Assembly: GCA_000306725.1 (NCBI GenBank)
Contig: CP003083.1
Span: 558,001 to 622,000 of the forward strand
Direction: 5' to 3'
DNA from: Methanolobus psychrophilus R15
Lineage (GTDB): Archaea > Halobacteriota > Methanosarcinia > Methanosarcinales > Methanosarcinaceae
Length of the DNA: 64,000 bases
The notes under the pieces were generated by a model that was not told the DNA's origin, did not search any database, and worked only from the letters and a program-made list of their open reading frames with translations. This document shows positions 26,127 to 34,796 of the stretch, one piece after another; the stretch's first letter is position 1; each line of letters opens with the position of its first letter. The position numbers and the translations under genes were made by a program.

Positions 26127-26431
26127 TCATAATATCCTCACTTCGTCTTTAAGGACCCGTTCTCTGATAAGTGGACAATGGAATCATAAGTGATGACCTC
26201 AACCTTTCTTCGGGCTTCCTTCTCAAGCTCAAGTTTAAGCCTGGCAAAATCAAAGAGACTTTTCCTGCCCTTAAAGCGAACAAGAATATCGATGTCACTT
26301 TCCAAGCCTGCCTCGTTCCTTGCAAACGAGCCAAAGATGCCGGCTTTATCCACACCGTTTTTCAGCAGTATTGGAACTATTCTCCCTTTGTACTCATCGA
26401 TCTGCGTCTCAGCCATAGTATCATATTTCAT
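26127..26431 (-). pseudogene. MNT-type nucleotidyltransferase, frameshifted near its end
   Basis: The minimal nucleotidyltransferase motif GSFARNEAGLESDIDILV (about residues 33-50) and the family tail are present, but the frame shifts near 26174. In the original frame the protein ends HLSENGSLKTK; in the next frame the expected tail LIRERVLKDEVRIL reads to a stop at 26127-26129. MNT proteins inactivate HEPN toxins by adding AMP. No HEPN partner is found next to it; the IS5 element lies immediately downstream, where a partner would be expected. Confidence 0.75.
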
Positions 26432-26534
26432 CTCATATTCCTATTGGCGACAATTCTTATTAAGTTTCTTGCAGGGTATCCTGAAAGTTGGCTTATCCTA
26501 AGAAAAAAGCATTCAGATCGAAGAACAAAACAAC

Positions 26535-26733
26535 CACCCCGCCGCAGGCGGCACATTCCAATGCCACCGATAAAAGAATAGACAGAGCCTGTATGATTCA
26601 TCCTGAAACTGTCGTATAGTGCAGGATCAAGATCTCACTCGATCAACGCGCAAATCTGATAATATGAACTTTTTTATTAGATTTCTCACATTCACAGATT
26701 TTGGGCTCATCTTGATGATCCCGGGGCGGGTGC
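26535..26733. repeat. Long direct repeat, copy B (partner 21126-21317)
   Basis: It has the same order as copy A: palindrome, the stretch tccaatgccaccgataaaag, the gatcaacgcgcaaatctgat block, and a decayed UDP-GlcNAc 2-epimerase start on the minus strand. The last 60 bases have diverged more than the first 130. Confidence 0.8.
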
Positions 26734-26751
26734 ATGGGGTGGTTACTATTT

Positions 26752-27078
26752 TCATTCCTTTTTAGTCTGTTCTTTCTCAGAACTATACTTGCTGTGCTTT
26801 TCAGCCATTTCCACGCCTGTGACAAAATTCTCGTAGCTTATGCTGCCTTTAACGTGGTGTTTTTCAAGGAGTTCATTGACCTCATATATATTGAGGTCCA
26901 GCATCTCGGCAAGTTTTCCTTTGCTGATCCTGCCATTTGCGTACTCTTCGATCAGGTAGTTTTCAGCTCCTTCCCATAACATCTGTTTGATTACGGATTC
27001 CCTGTTCAAATGCTGTTCCTGGGAACGCTTGTCCAGTATGTTCTCGATTGCCGGAGGGATATCGATGGAGATAATCAT
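26752..27078 (-). CDS. UPF0175 family protein, paralogue
   Basis: The 108-residue protein starts MIISIDIPPAIENILDKRSQ and closely parallels the UPF0175 protein at 24100-24423 (…RESVIKQMLWEGAENYLIEE…, GKLAEMLDLNIYEVNELLEK), ending in a charged tail. I choose the ATG at 27078; the frame extends to a GTG at 27087. It stands alone: no DUF4143 ATPase or toxin-like gene is adjacent, only the long repeat downstream. It may be a solitary antitoxin-like regulator. Confidence 0.82.
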   Translation of the reverse strand: MIISIDIPPAIENILDKRSQEQHLNRESVIKQMLWEGAENYLIEEYANGRISKGKLAEMLDLNIYEVNELLEKHHVKGSISYENFVTGVEMAEKHSKYSSEKEQTKKE

Positions 27079-27289
27079 TATGATCACTCAATTTTACTTC
27101 TTATATAGTAGAAATGTTTGTCCCTGATCATAAACTTTAGTTTATCAAGGAACTTCAATCCTTCATCTTAAAATCCCCAGATTTACTGTATCTTAGCTTC
27201 TTCAAAAATAGGAATATAATTATTTATTTGGTGGCAGGGAAACAGACGTTACCCACACGATGTTGAAGGGAACTAAAGTTTTTTCCTGC

Positions 27290-27624
27290 TCAATCTCTCT
27301 CAATCAGAATTGCCCGGATAGAATCCCTTAAACCAATCAGACGATTGCCAACAACATCCCACACAATCTCATAATCAATTCCGAAATAACCATGAGCTAA
27401 GCGATCCTGCATACCGGCAATCACCCTCCACTGAATGTCAGGATAATTTGCTTTTATCTCATCTGGCACATTCTTAGCGGCTTCACCAATGATCTCGATA
27501 TTCTTCACAACTGCCTTGCGGGTTTTCCTATCGTTCAGAAATTCAGCGAAGTCCATTCCTGAAGTGAACTCTTCACGTCAATCGCTTCAACAATGTCAGT
27601 TAAAAACATCCTATACTCACGCAT
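27290..27624 (-). pseudogene. hepT: HepT-type (DUF86/HEPN) toxin gene with frameshift
   Basis: The conserved part reads FLNDRKTRKAVVKNIEIIGE then AAKNVPDEI and the HEPN RNase motif RLAHGYFG (R-x3-H). The usual N-terminus MREYRMFLTDIVEAID is encoded from 27624 in another frame. The two join only with a shift near 27575-27582, between AID and EEFTSGMDF. The intact frame starting at 27556 lacks the first helix. HepT is the toxin of MntA-HepT pairs; here it follows mntA by ten bases and is probably inactive, unless the break is a sequence error. Confidence 0.78.
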
Positions 27625-27634
27625 GAAAACCGCC

Positions 27635-27934
27635 TTATGCGTTCGCATAAACCACTTCTGACAAGATCCTGCCCTTCAATTCATCCCTTACGGCACGTTT
27701 AGATACTATATCTACCTTTGACCCGAACTCTTCTTCAAGAAAAATTCCAAGGGCCACGAGATCAAAAAGATCCGCACCTTTCTCAAACTCAACAAGGAAG
27801 TCTATATCGCTGTCGGTTTTGCATTCATTCCTCACCACCGACCCAAAAAGGCCTATTTCTTTTACCTTATAGTTCCTTTTCAACTCCGCAAGCAGCTCAT
27901 CCAGTCTTCCCAGAACACTATCCCTTTTGATCAT
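27635..27934 (-). CDS. mntA: MntA-type minimal nucleotidyltransferase antitoxin
   Basis: A 99-residue protein with the nucleotidyltransferase signature GLFGSVVRNECKTDSDIDFL (about residues 32-51) and the second strand VDIVSKRAVRDELKGRIL. In MntA-HepT systems this enzyme polyadenylylates a Tyr next to the HEPN active site and so neutralises the toxin; the Tyr in HGYFG of the neighbour fits. I start at the ATG at 27934 (MIKRDSVLGRLDE); the frame is open to 27964. It is cotranscribed with the hepT gene that follows. Confidence 0.85.
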   Translation of the reverse strand: MIKRDSVLGRLDELLAELKRNYKVKEIGLFGSVVRNECKTDSDIDFLVEFEKGADLFDLVALGIFLEEEFGSKVDIVSKRAVRDELKGRILSEVVYANA

Positions 27935-28009
27935 ATTAAGTCCCTTATGAGACCTTTGACACATATTTTGGAGGGTCTTTTTATATTATTGCTTTGGTTG
28001 GCGTTGTGC

Positions 28010-28048
28010 GAACTACTCCCTATTAAAATGGGTGGTCTTCTTGCTTAA
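28010..28048. repeat. Solo right end of the IS-C type TnpB element
   Basis: The stretch gaactactccctattaaaat then gggtggtcttcttgctt matches the right end of the intact TnpB element at 34803-34840 in nearly all positions. No tnpB is nearby. It is therefore a deletion relic or a non-autonomous piece. Confidence 0.65.
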
Positions 28049-28143
28049 ATCCAATAAACCACTACCATCACCTGAATATATCGAATATGTCCGTGACCGG
28101 AGTCGATGATTTTTTTGTCAGCATTTTTGATCTTATCAACAAA

Positions 28144-28340
28144 CTACTCTTTCAAAGGCAGTTCATCAACGGGATGCCAGTCTATTATCTCACAAAAAGC
28201 AGCATCTTCTTCTGATATTCTCTTATCTCTTATGTACGTTTCAAGTATCTTCCGTTTGCGTATCCCGTCCTGTGCAACCTTTGATCATCTGACCCATGAC
28301 ATGCTCCGGACCTTATCGTAGAGCTCATCATCGATTGGTG
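28144..28340 (-). pseudogene. Antitoxin-like relic ending in WHPVDELPLKE
   Basis: On the minus strand a frame reads TPIDDELYDKVRSMSWVR, a TGA, then SKVAQDGIRKRKILETYIRD, KRISEEDAAFCEIIDWHPVD and ELPLKE to the stop at 28144-28146. The layout (ribbon, WxxVA helix, basic linker, Asp/Pro-rich toxin-binding tail) fits archaeal ribbon-helix-helix antitoxins. The internal stop breaks it. Confidence 0.5.
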
Positions 28341-28513
28341 TTGTAAGTGTGGACAGCAATTATCACGGCTCTCTGATACTCTTCGAGTTCCTCAAGCAGA
28401 TGTACCTTCTTCTCAATGCTTTCTCTGGCCACCTGTGCCCAGTTGATATCCGCAAAAGCATCTATCTCCTTTTTCAGGTCATCAGGGAGGGATATGGTAT
28501 ACTTTTCATAATC
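28328..28513 (-). pseudogene. Ribbon-helix-helix antitoxin relic (VapB-like)
   Basis: The minus-strand frame reads KYTISLPDDLKKEIDAFADI then NWAQVARESIEKKVHLLEEL, the pattern of archaeal VapB antitoxins (strand, helix, NWxxVAR). A TGA lies two codons upstream of YEKYT, so no start codon remains in frame. No PIN-type toxin gene is adjacent. Confidence 0.55.
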
Positions 28514-28748
28514 TCATCAGCTGCATAAAATTATGCAATTGCATCTAAATTTTTTAATGCAAGGCCAAATGTCAGAAAAAATGTCAGAAATATAGAAACT
28601 TCAATGTAATGAAAACAAAGGAGATGGATATTCAGCTGATTAAAAATAAAGCTGTCAAACTCGGGTCTAAGTAAGATATGCAGAATCAAGGGTACAACTA
28701 TATATTAATAGACTTGTATATTCAGTTGACTATACAAATGAGGTAACA

Positions 28749-28952
28749 ATGTCTTTGTTCTATCTTCCCACTTCTATATTATTGATAATAGTGAGTATCT
28801 TTGTTGCATACGAGTCTTGGCTGATGCACATGAAAGGAACTCCGCAAAGCAATCATGAAAACGGTTACCTGTATGCTGCGTTCACTACCTATTTTTCCAT
28901 GATTGCCGTGTGCACACTCGCATTGCTCTTAATTTCCTCCATATGGAAATAG
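28749..28952 (+). CDS. Small two-helix membrane protein (67 aa)
   Basis: Two hydrophobic segments (residues about 5-24 and 45-65) flank a polar loop with HMKGTPQSNHENG. The ATG at 28749 has GAGGT six bases upstream. There is no recognisable motif. Small membrane proteins of this type are common in methanogens; this one is not in an operon with either neighbour. Confidence 0.65.
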   Translation: MSLFYLPTSILLIIVSIFVAYESWLMHMKGTPQSNHENGYLYAAFTTYFSMIAVCTLALLLISSIWK

Positions 28953-29087
28953 CACACGGCCTTAAGTTTTCTGGATTTAACAGAAAGCTTTCCAGGGAAC
29001 CTGGATTTACATAAACTGATCCTAAAATGTAGAAGAACATAATTTTTATAATATATTACTTATATGTAAACTAATATATTATAGGTG

Positions 29088-31811
29088 ATGAAAGTGGCTA
29101 AAATGAATTTAAAGAAACCATATTTTTCTAAATGCTTGATCTTTTTCCTAATAGTATCAGCATGTATCGCAACAGCTTCCGCAGACACTCTTACTTTAAC
29201 CGTTGGGGAAGGGAAGGATTATTTAAACATCAGTGAAGCCCTTTCCAATGCAACTAGTGGTAGTATTATTCTTGTAAGTGATGGAATATATAACGAAAGC
29301 ATAATTGTTGATAAAGAAGTTGTTATTCGCTCTGAGAATGGTTCTGCCAGCACAATAATTCAGCCGGAGTCCGGCATATCGATATTTAATATAAGTGCCA
29401 ATAATGTAACTATTGACGGATTCAATATTACAAATGGCACAGGTTCAACAGTTGGCATTCTTGCAGATTATGTTTCTAACTGCACTATAATAAACAATGA
29501 AATATCTCAACACTGGGATGGCATTATCGCCTGGAATTCAAATAACATTACTTTGATGAACAACTCACTTAGTTCGAATCTCATTTCTATTTTACTGATA
29601 GATTCCATAAATTGTACACTCCGTAATAATACAATGTCATCCACCAGCTATAATTTTGGTGTTTTGACCTCGGAATCGGACAATCTAGAGTATTATTTAC
29701 ATAATATTGATTCCAGCAACCAAGTTAATGGAAAAGCATTATATTATCTGGTCAATGAAGCAAATATAGAAGTACCCACAGATGCAGGACAGGTGTATGC
29801 TGTCAATTCCCAGAATATCACAATCAGAGACCTTGTGGTAGGCAATGGGCTGGATGGTGTGGCTTTGATCAATACAAGCAATTCCACTATAGAAAATGTC
29901 ACTGTATCCGGATGCTATGAAGGCATTCTCCTGTTCAATTCAGAATATAATCTGGTACGAAATGTGACTGCTGTCGATAACGACGGTGGTATTCACAACC
30001 ACAATTCCAGTAATAACATGCTGCTGGATAACATTGTTAACGATAATTCTGATGGCGGAATTTTCGTTTGTGAATCCGATTATATCGCTCTGCTTGGTAA
30101 TGGAGTAAGTGGTAATGGAGATAATGGTGTAAGTGTCTGGCAATCTAATTATGTTATGCTGCTGGATAATACTGTTAATTTCAATGCAGACGATGGAATT
30201 GATATTGAAGAATCGAACAATGTTTTATTTGTTGGCAACACTGTAAATTACAATTCTGAGGATGGAATTGACATTGAAGAATCATATGATATTCTTCTAA
30301 TTGACAATATTGTAAATTGCAATTCCGAAATTGGAATTACTATGTATAATACAAATGACAGCACTCTCACCAACAATACGGCAAACGAAAATGCCTGGGC
30401 TGGTATTTATTTGCATCAAACTTTTAACATTACATTAATGGATAACACTGCAGATGATAGCACAGGTGCTTATAGTATTGCTGCAATCCAAAGGCAGGAC
30501 ATTGAACCTCAAAATATGGACCGGTTGAGTAATTACGATATTAAAAGGCACTCAAAAAGTACTATCAATGAAGTCCTCTCAGATGATTCGATGTCTGTTA
30601 TGGGTAGCGATAGCACCTCATATGGATTAGGAATTGATCATTCAGACAACATAACGTTATCAAATACCCACGCAACCGGCAATGATTGTCAACTGCGTGC
30701 ATATAGATCTGAAAATCTCATAGTTGGCAATATAATAATAACTGACGAATCTGCAGGCATTTCTTTTGCTGGAAACTTTTATGATATAAGTCTAAGCGAA
30801 AGATTTTCAGCTCCTGCACCCCCATCAGGAAAAACGAATGTCAATGGTTATGTGAATTTATCTTATTCAGGATATGAATCACTGGGCATAAGTGGATATA
30901 GTGGTCCCGGTAGCATGAACATCACATTATCCTACGATGATCCCGGAATGAGCAGCGCAGAAGAGTCCTCAATAGCCCTGTTCAACCTTAATGGCAGCAC
31001 ATGGGTAAGGGTACCAAATGTTACACTCAGCACTAGTAATAACTGTGTTTCAGCAACCGTTACTGGATATGGAGTTGTTGATCTTGATTCAATCATGATC
31101 TCTTACCCTACTGCTGAGATAACATTAGCACTTTTCAAGGACTCAGAAAGAACCGGTAGTTCCGGCAGTTCCGTTATCGCAAGGGAAAGAAGTCAGGGAA
31201 CTATAACCGATCTGCCCCAGGGAGATGATAGAGGACTGACCAAAGATACTGTTGTTAAATCCTCAGATTCAACCACCACCCTGACACTATTCACGGGAAC
31301 AAAGGCCCTTGATCCATTAGGCAACCCTGTGAACAGTATCATAGTAACTACTCCATCCTCCCTGCCTTCAGACACTCCAAGAGAGGTGATCGAATCTGGT
31401 CTCTATTTCAGGTTCGGTCCGTCAGGAACCACGTTCAGCCAGGATGTGATGATCACAATGGACTTCGACCCTGCAGACTTTGAAGGCAGGACTCCTGTGA
31501 TCTACACATACACATCTGAAGATGGCTGGATCGCCCTGGAAACAACCGTAGACTGGGAAAATGGCAGAGCAACAGCTTATATCAGTCATTTCTCATTGTA
31601 TGCACTCTTTGGAACAGAGGCCGGGGAAACAACAGTGATAGTAGCTGAAACTCAGGGAGCAGATATCACTGCTCCTGCTGTACAGGAAGAAGAAATACCT
31701 GCCGAAAACGAAAGCAGTTCCACCTACCTTTACTGGATAGTTGGTCTGACTATCGTCCTAATCCTGGCTGTTGCAGTTGTTAGACAGAAAAAGAAAGATG
31801 GAGGGCTCTAA
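29088..31811 (+). CDS. Surface protein with parallel beta-helix (NosD-like) repeats
   Basis: A signal peptide (KCLIFFLIVSACIATASADT) is followed by a right-handed beta-helix domain (about residues 35-560). Its many short repeats have the form NTVNYNSEDGIDIEESNNVL and carry abundant Asn and Ser, like NosD/CASH repeats. A beta-rich region follows (about 565-800), then an acidic linker, and finally a C-terminal membrane helix with basic tail (YLYWIVGLTIVLILAVAVV then RQKKKDG). The protein is thus anchored in the membrane with its bulk outside. The function is probably structural or carbohydrate-binding. The start is uncertain: ATG at 29088 or 29103, or GTG at 29094, all near an AGGTGAT ribosome site. 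Confidence 0.85.
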   Translation: MKVAKMNLKKPYFSKCLIFFLIVSACIATASADTLTLTVGEGKDYLNISEALSNATSGSIILVSDGIYNESIIVDKEVVIRSENGSASTIIQPESGISIFNISANNVTIDGFNITNGTGSTVGILADYVSNCTIINNEISQHWDGIIAWNSNNITLMNNSLSSNLISILLIDSINCTLRNNTMSSTSYNFGVLTSESDNLEYYLHNIDSSNQVNGKALYYLVNEANIEVPTDAGQVYAVNSQNITIRDLVVGNGLDGVALINTSNSTIENVTVSGCYEGILLFNSEYNLVRNVTAVDNDGGIHNHNSSNNMLLDNIVNDNSDGGIFVCESDYIALLGNGVSGNGDNGVSVWQSNYVMLLDNTVNFNADDGIDIEESNNVLFVGNTVNYNSEDGIDIEESYDILLIDNIVNCNSEIGITMYNTNDSTLTNNTANENAWAGIYLHQTFNITLMDNTADDSTGAYSIAAIQRQDIEPQNMDRLSNYDIKRHSKSTINEVLSDDSMSVMGSDSTSYGLGIDHSDNITLSNTHATGNDCQLRAYRSENLIVGNIIITDESAGISFAGNFYDISLSERFSAPAPPSGKTNVNGYVNLSYSGYESLGISGYSGPGSMNITLSYDDPGMSSAEESSIALFNLNGSTWVRVPNVTLSTSNNCVSATVTGYGVVDLDSIMISYPTAEITLALFKDSERTGSSGSSVIARERSQGTITDLPQGDDRGLTKDTVVKSSDSTTTLTLFTGTKALDPLGNPVNSIIVTTPSSLPSDTPREVIESGLYFRFGPSGTTFSQDVMITMDFDPADFEGRTPVIYTYTSEDGWIALETTVDWENGRATAYISHFSLYALFGTEAGETTVIVAETQGADITAPAVQEEEIPAENESSSTYLYWIVGLTIVLILAVAVVRQKKKDGGL

Positions 31812-32204
31812 GCTCTCTACTCTCATTTTTAAAGACAGAGTACGCTGTATGTTGCTCTAAGCATTCGTGACATAAGGGATATTTACAGGACATATACACT
31901 GCCATGGAGGCGGCCAAATACTTTGTCATTGGGATTTTAGACTCTCTGTTTTGTATTTTACATGAACATATTTAATTTTTAGAAGAGCAGTACTTTTAAG
32001 ATTATTCTTTTACAATTTGTGCCTGGATACCGGGAATCCCTACAGCTCCAAAAAGAACTATAACTATAAGGTCATGTGGAATACAGGCTGAACAATTACA
32101 AGATACAATTACATGAGCACTGCTTCAGGCCAGCGCCTAACAGATGATACAAAGCAGGCATGCTTTGAAAGTGCCTGGATCGGAAAAATTGCCGGAAAAA
32201 TACA
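31812..32204. other. Gene-free interval
   Basis: No supported gene. On the minus strand a short frame ends FGAVGIPGIQAQIVKE before a stop near 32000, which could be a worn gene tail, but it is too short to identify. Otherwise I see nothing. Confidence 0.35.
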
Positions 32205-33050
32205 ATGATACCTGCCGAAACCCTTGCTATTATCTTTGGACTTACAGCTGCATTATCATGGGGTGCAGGTGATTTTGTAGGAGGGTGTGCTACCAGGCGG
32301 ACAAGTGCTTATTCTGTGGTCCTGGTCACGCAGATCATGGGCATCATTACATTCCCAATCCTCGCATTTGCATTTTCAGAAAGCCTGCCTCCATCGAACA
32401 ATCTTATGTGGGGTGCTTTTGCAGGATTTTTTGGAGCTGCCGGGTTGATAGCACTATACATAGGTCTGGCCAAAGGAAAAATGAGCATAGTTGCTCCTCT
32501 GGCTGCAGTAATATCGGTGGTCACACCTGTAATATATTCAGGTCTGAACGAAGGTATCCCTTCCATTATCAAGATCACGGGTTTTACTTTTGCGTTCATT
32601 GGAATATGGTTTATTGTCAGTATGAGTGCCGGACCCGGTTTAAAAGCAAAAGACCTGGAATATCCACTCCTTGCAGGTGTGTTATTTGGATTGTTCTTTA
32701 TATCCATTGATAATTTCAGCGCCACTGCAATTTACTGGCCATTGACAGCTTCAAGAATTACAGCACTGATCATGCTCACTGGATTCATGATGTTAACAAA
32801 GACTCTCAGTAAACCCACATCCGATATAATTCCGGTAGTTATCCTTGCCGGATTATTCAACACAGGAGGTGCTACCTTGTTTGCTCTGGCCTCAGAAGCC
32901 GGAAGACTGGATGTTGCCACAGTCCTGTCATCGCTAAGTACTGCGGTTACAGTATTGCTGGCATGTACATTATTAAAAGAACAACTTGCTCCGCGCCAGT
33001 GGGCAGGAGTGATGGCCGCCCTGACCGCTATAATCCTTATATCTATCTGA
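32205..33050 (+). CDS. EamA/DMT-family permease
   Basis: The 281-residue protein has about ten membrane helices in two repeated halves, the EamA layout. Conserved pieces are AALSWGAGDFVGG in helix 1 and ALYIGLAKGKMSIVAPLAAV at helix 4; their counterparts in the second half are LFALASEAGRLDVATVLSSL and LLKEQLAPRQWAGVMAAL. This family moves small metabolites across the cytoplasmic membrane; the substrate is not predictable. The gene is monocistronic as far as I can see. Confidence 0.88.
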   Translation: MIPAETLAIIFGLTAALSWGAGDFVGGCATRRTSAYSVVLVTQIMGIITFPILAFAFSESLPPSNNLMWGAFAGFFGAAGLIALYIGLAKGKMSIVAPLAAVISVVTPVIYSGLNEGIPSIIKITGFTFAFIGIWFIVSMSAGPGLKAKDLEYPLLAGVLFGLFFISIDNFSATAIYWPLTASRITALIMLTGFMMLTKTLSKPTSDIIPVVILAGLFNTGGATLFALASEAGRLDVATVLSSLSTAVTVLLACTLLKEQLAPRQWAGVMAALTAIILISI

Positions 33051-33185
33051 CATCCTGCACGTACAATAGATAATGGAAGAAAAGGGAGTCATTTTTGGCG
33101 GCACGAAACAGTTAAACACTTTCACCCAACTTGTTGTAGGTTTTTATACCAGATAGTACAGAAAAGGATGTACAGATAAATGTAG

Positions 33186-33683
33186 GTGATAAGTTTGGAA
33201 ATTGTAAACGAACCACAAATAAAAGAAATAGAAGAACGAAATGTAGCATGTGTTTCATTTATCGGCAACTACCTGGGAAATGCTAGCGTCTTTGGAGAAC
33301 TATTCGGTAAACTTTGTGGCTGGGCAGGTGCTAAACAATTGATGGGACCAGATACTATTCTGATGTCTGCCTATTATGACGATCCGGGAGTTACACCTCC
33401 GGAAGAACTCAAGCTGGATGTATGCATAACCATTGAAGATGGCATTGAAACTGAAGGAGAGATAAAAAAGAAAAAGCTTCCCGGAGGAAAGTATGTAGTA
33501 ATGCGTACAGAACTGACAGGTGCAGAAGAATATGGCCCTGCGTGGGAGAAGGTCGTTGAGTGGCTGATACAAAATAACCTTGGAATTGATATGTCCAGAG
33601 CAAGTTATGAGATTTATTTAAACAGTCCCGAAGAACATCCACAAAAACATCATATTCTTGATATATGTATGCCCGTGAATTAG
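33186..33683 (+). CDS. GyrI-like small-molecule-binding domain protein
   Basis: This 165-residue protein matches the GyrI/AraC effector-binding fold: the start IVNEPQIKEIEERNVACVSF, the central YYDDPGVTPPEELKLDVCIT, the strand LPGGKYVVMRTELTGAEEYG, and the closing SYEIYLNSPEEHP then LDICMPV. Such stand-alone domains bind hydrophobic or toxic small molecules and some hydrolyse them. The start is GTG at 33186 or, better supported by the AGGTGAT ribosome site at 33184-33190, TTG at 33195. The TATA-like ttttatacc lies at 33141-33149. Confidence 0.82.
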   Translation: MISLEIVNEPQIKEIEERNVACVSFIGNYLGNASVFGELFGKLCGWAGAKQLMGPDTILMSAYYDDPGVTPPEELKLDVCITIEDGIETEGEIKKKKLPGGKYVVMRTELTGAEEYGPAWEKVVEWLIQNNLGIDMSRASYEIYLNSPEEHPQKHHILDICMPVN

Positions 33684-33929
33684 ATTCATGGGCTCATTTC
33701 TGAAGTTTGGACTACCACTGGAGAAATCCAATGGTAGTTCCCCGGGCAGATTTTCACGGCCAGCTACATCAGTACTATAGGTTCCAAACAACCGTTCCTT
33801 AATCATAAGTATCATAAACGGCTAATATAGTACTGCTCCTGTCAGGAACAATTCCCTATAGCGAAGTCACAGAAAATGCTACAACCTGTGTACTTTCAGA
33901 GGACACATAGATTTTATATGGAGTACAAT

Positions 33930-34793
33930 ATGAAATTAATATGTGGATTATCCTATTTTATTTTCTTATCTATTTTTATTTCGATAAGCTGTTGTATTGC
34001 AAAACCAAGCGCATGTGTCGATGACATCAATGTAGATGTATCCTGGTCAGATGGTTGGGAGAATGAAGGCGGACTTCATTATGATGAGTCAGCAGGATCA
34101 TACATATCCTTTATCAACATCTCCGTAACTTCCCAAAGAGATGACTTGATTTGGAAAAGTTATGATGGGGATACAGGTGAATTGTTGGGGGATGTAGAGG
34201 GTAAAGAGGTATATTACGTAAACAATGCAGAAGAAAATATTCCTGTCATACTGAGATCATACAGATCTCCAAAACAAATAGAGGTATGGGTCATCGCACG
34301 ATATGATGCAGTTTACAACCAGGATGCACATTTTTTTAAAAGGTATTCATTTAATGAAGAGTCTAATGGCGTTGTCAGAAAGACGATCCAATTACCAGCA
34401 AGGGAAATAAGCTATGAGATAACACCTGACCCGCTAGGATTTGTAGTATCAAAAGACGCTGGCCGGACTCAAGACAATTTACAATGGATCATCATCACAA
34501 ATACCGGAGATATTGATCTGCATGGCGGCATTCTGGAATTTCCCCAGTACTTAAATGAGAAACATATGCATAGACCACACTATAGAACAAGAGAGGTTAT
34601 TAGACATTTTGATGGAGATATGCCTGGGAAAAGAAACAGTATATATTTAAAACCCGGGGAAAGCGCCAGTTGTGCGATAGAGGTTTCAATCGACGCAAAG
34701 ACGCCAACAGGGATCCATGAATCAAAAGGGTGGCTGGTAGATACTAAGAGTGGGTATAGACAGTCATTCGTTATTAAAACCAAAGTCATTTAA
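33930..34793 (+). CDS. Secreted protein of unknown function
   Basis: I start at the ATG at 33930, preceded by GGAG; the frame opens at 33876. A signal peptide (MKLICGLSYFIFLSIFISIS then CCIAKPSA) leads to a beta-rich exported protein of about 260 residues. The last 110 residues (PDPLGFVVSKDAGRTQDNLQ … LKPGESASCAIEVSIDA …) look like an Ig-like or CARDB-type domain, as in archaeal surface proteins. There is no C-terminal anchor. The function is unknown. The Cys-Cys pair at the end of the signal sequence might be a lipidation site, but it lacks a clean lipobox. Confidence 0.7.
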   Translation: MKLICGLSYFIFLSIFISISCCIAKPSACVDDINVDVSWSDGWENEGGLHYDESAGSYISFINISVTSQRDDLIWKSYDGDTGELLGDVEGKEVYYVNNAEENIPVILRSYRSPKQIEVWVIARYDAVYNQDAHFFKRYSFNEESNGVVRKTIQLPAREISYEITPDPLGFVVSKDAGRTQDNLQWIIITNTGDIDLHGGILEFPQYLNEKHMHRPHYRTREVIRHFDGDMPGKRNSIYLKPGESASCAIEVSIDAKTPTGIHESKGWLVDTKSGYRQSFVIKTKVI

Positions 34794-34796
34794 GCT

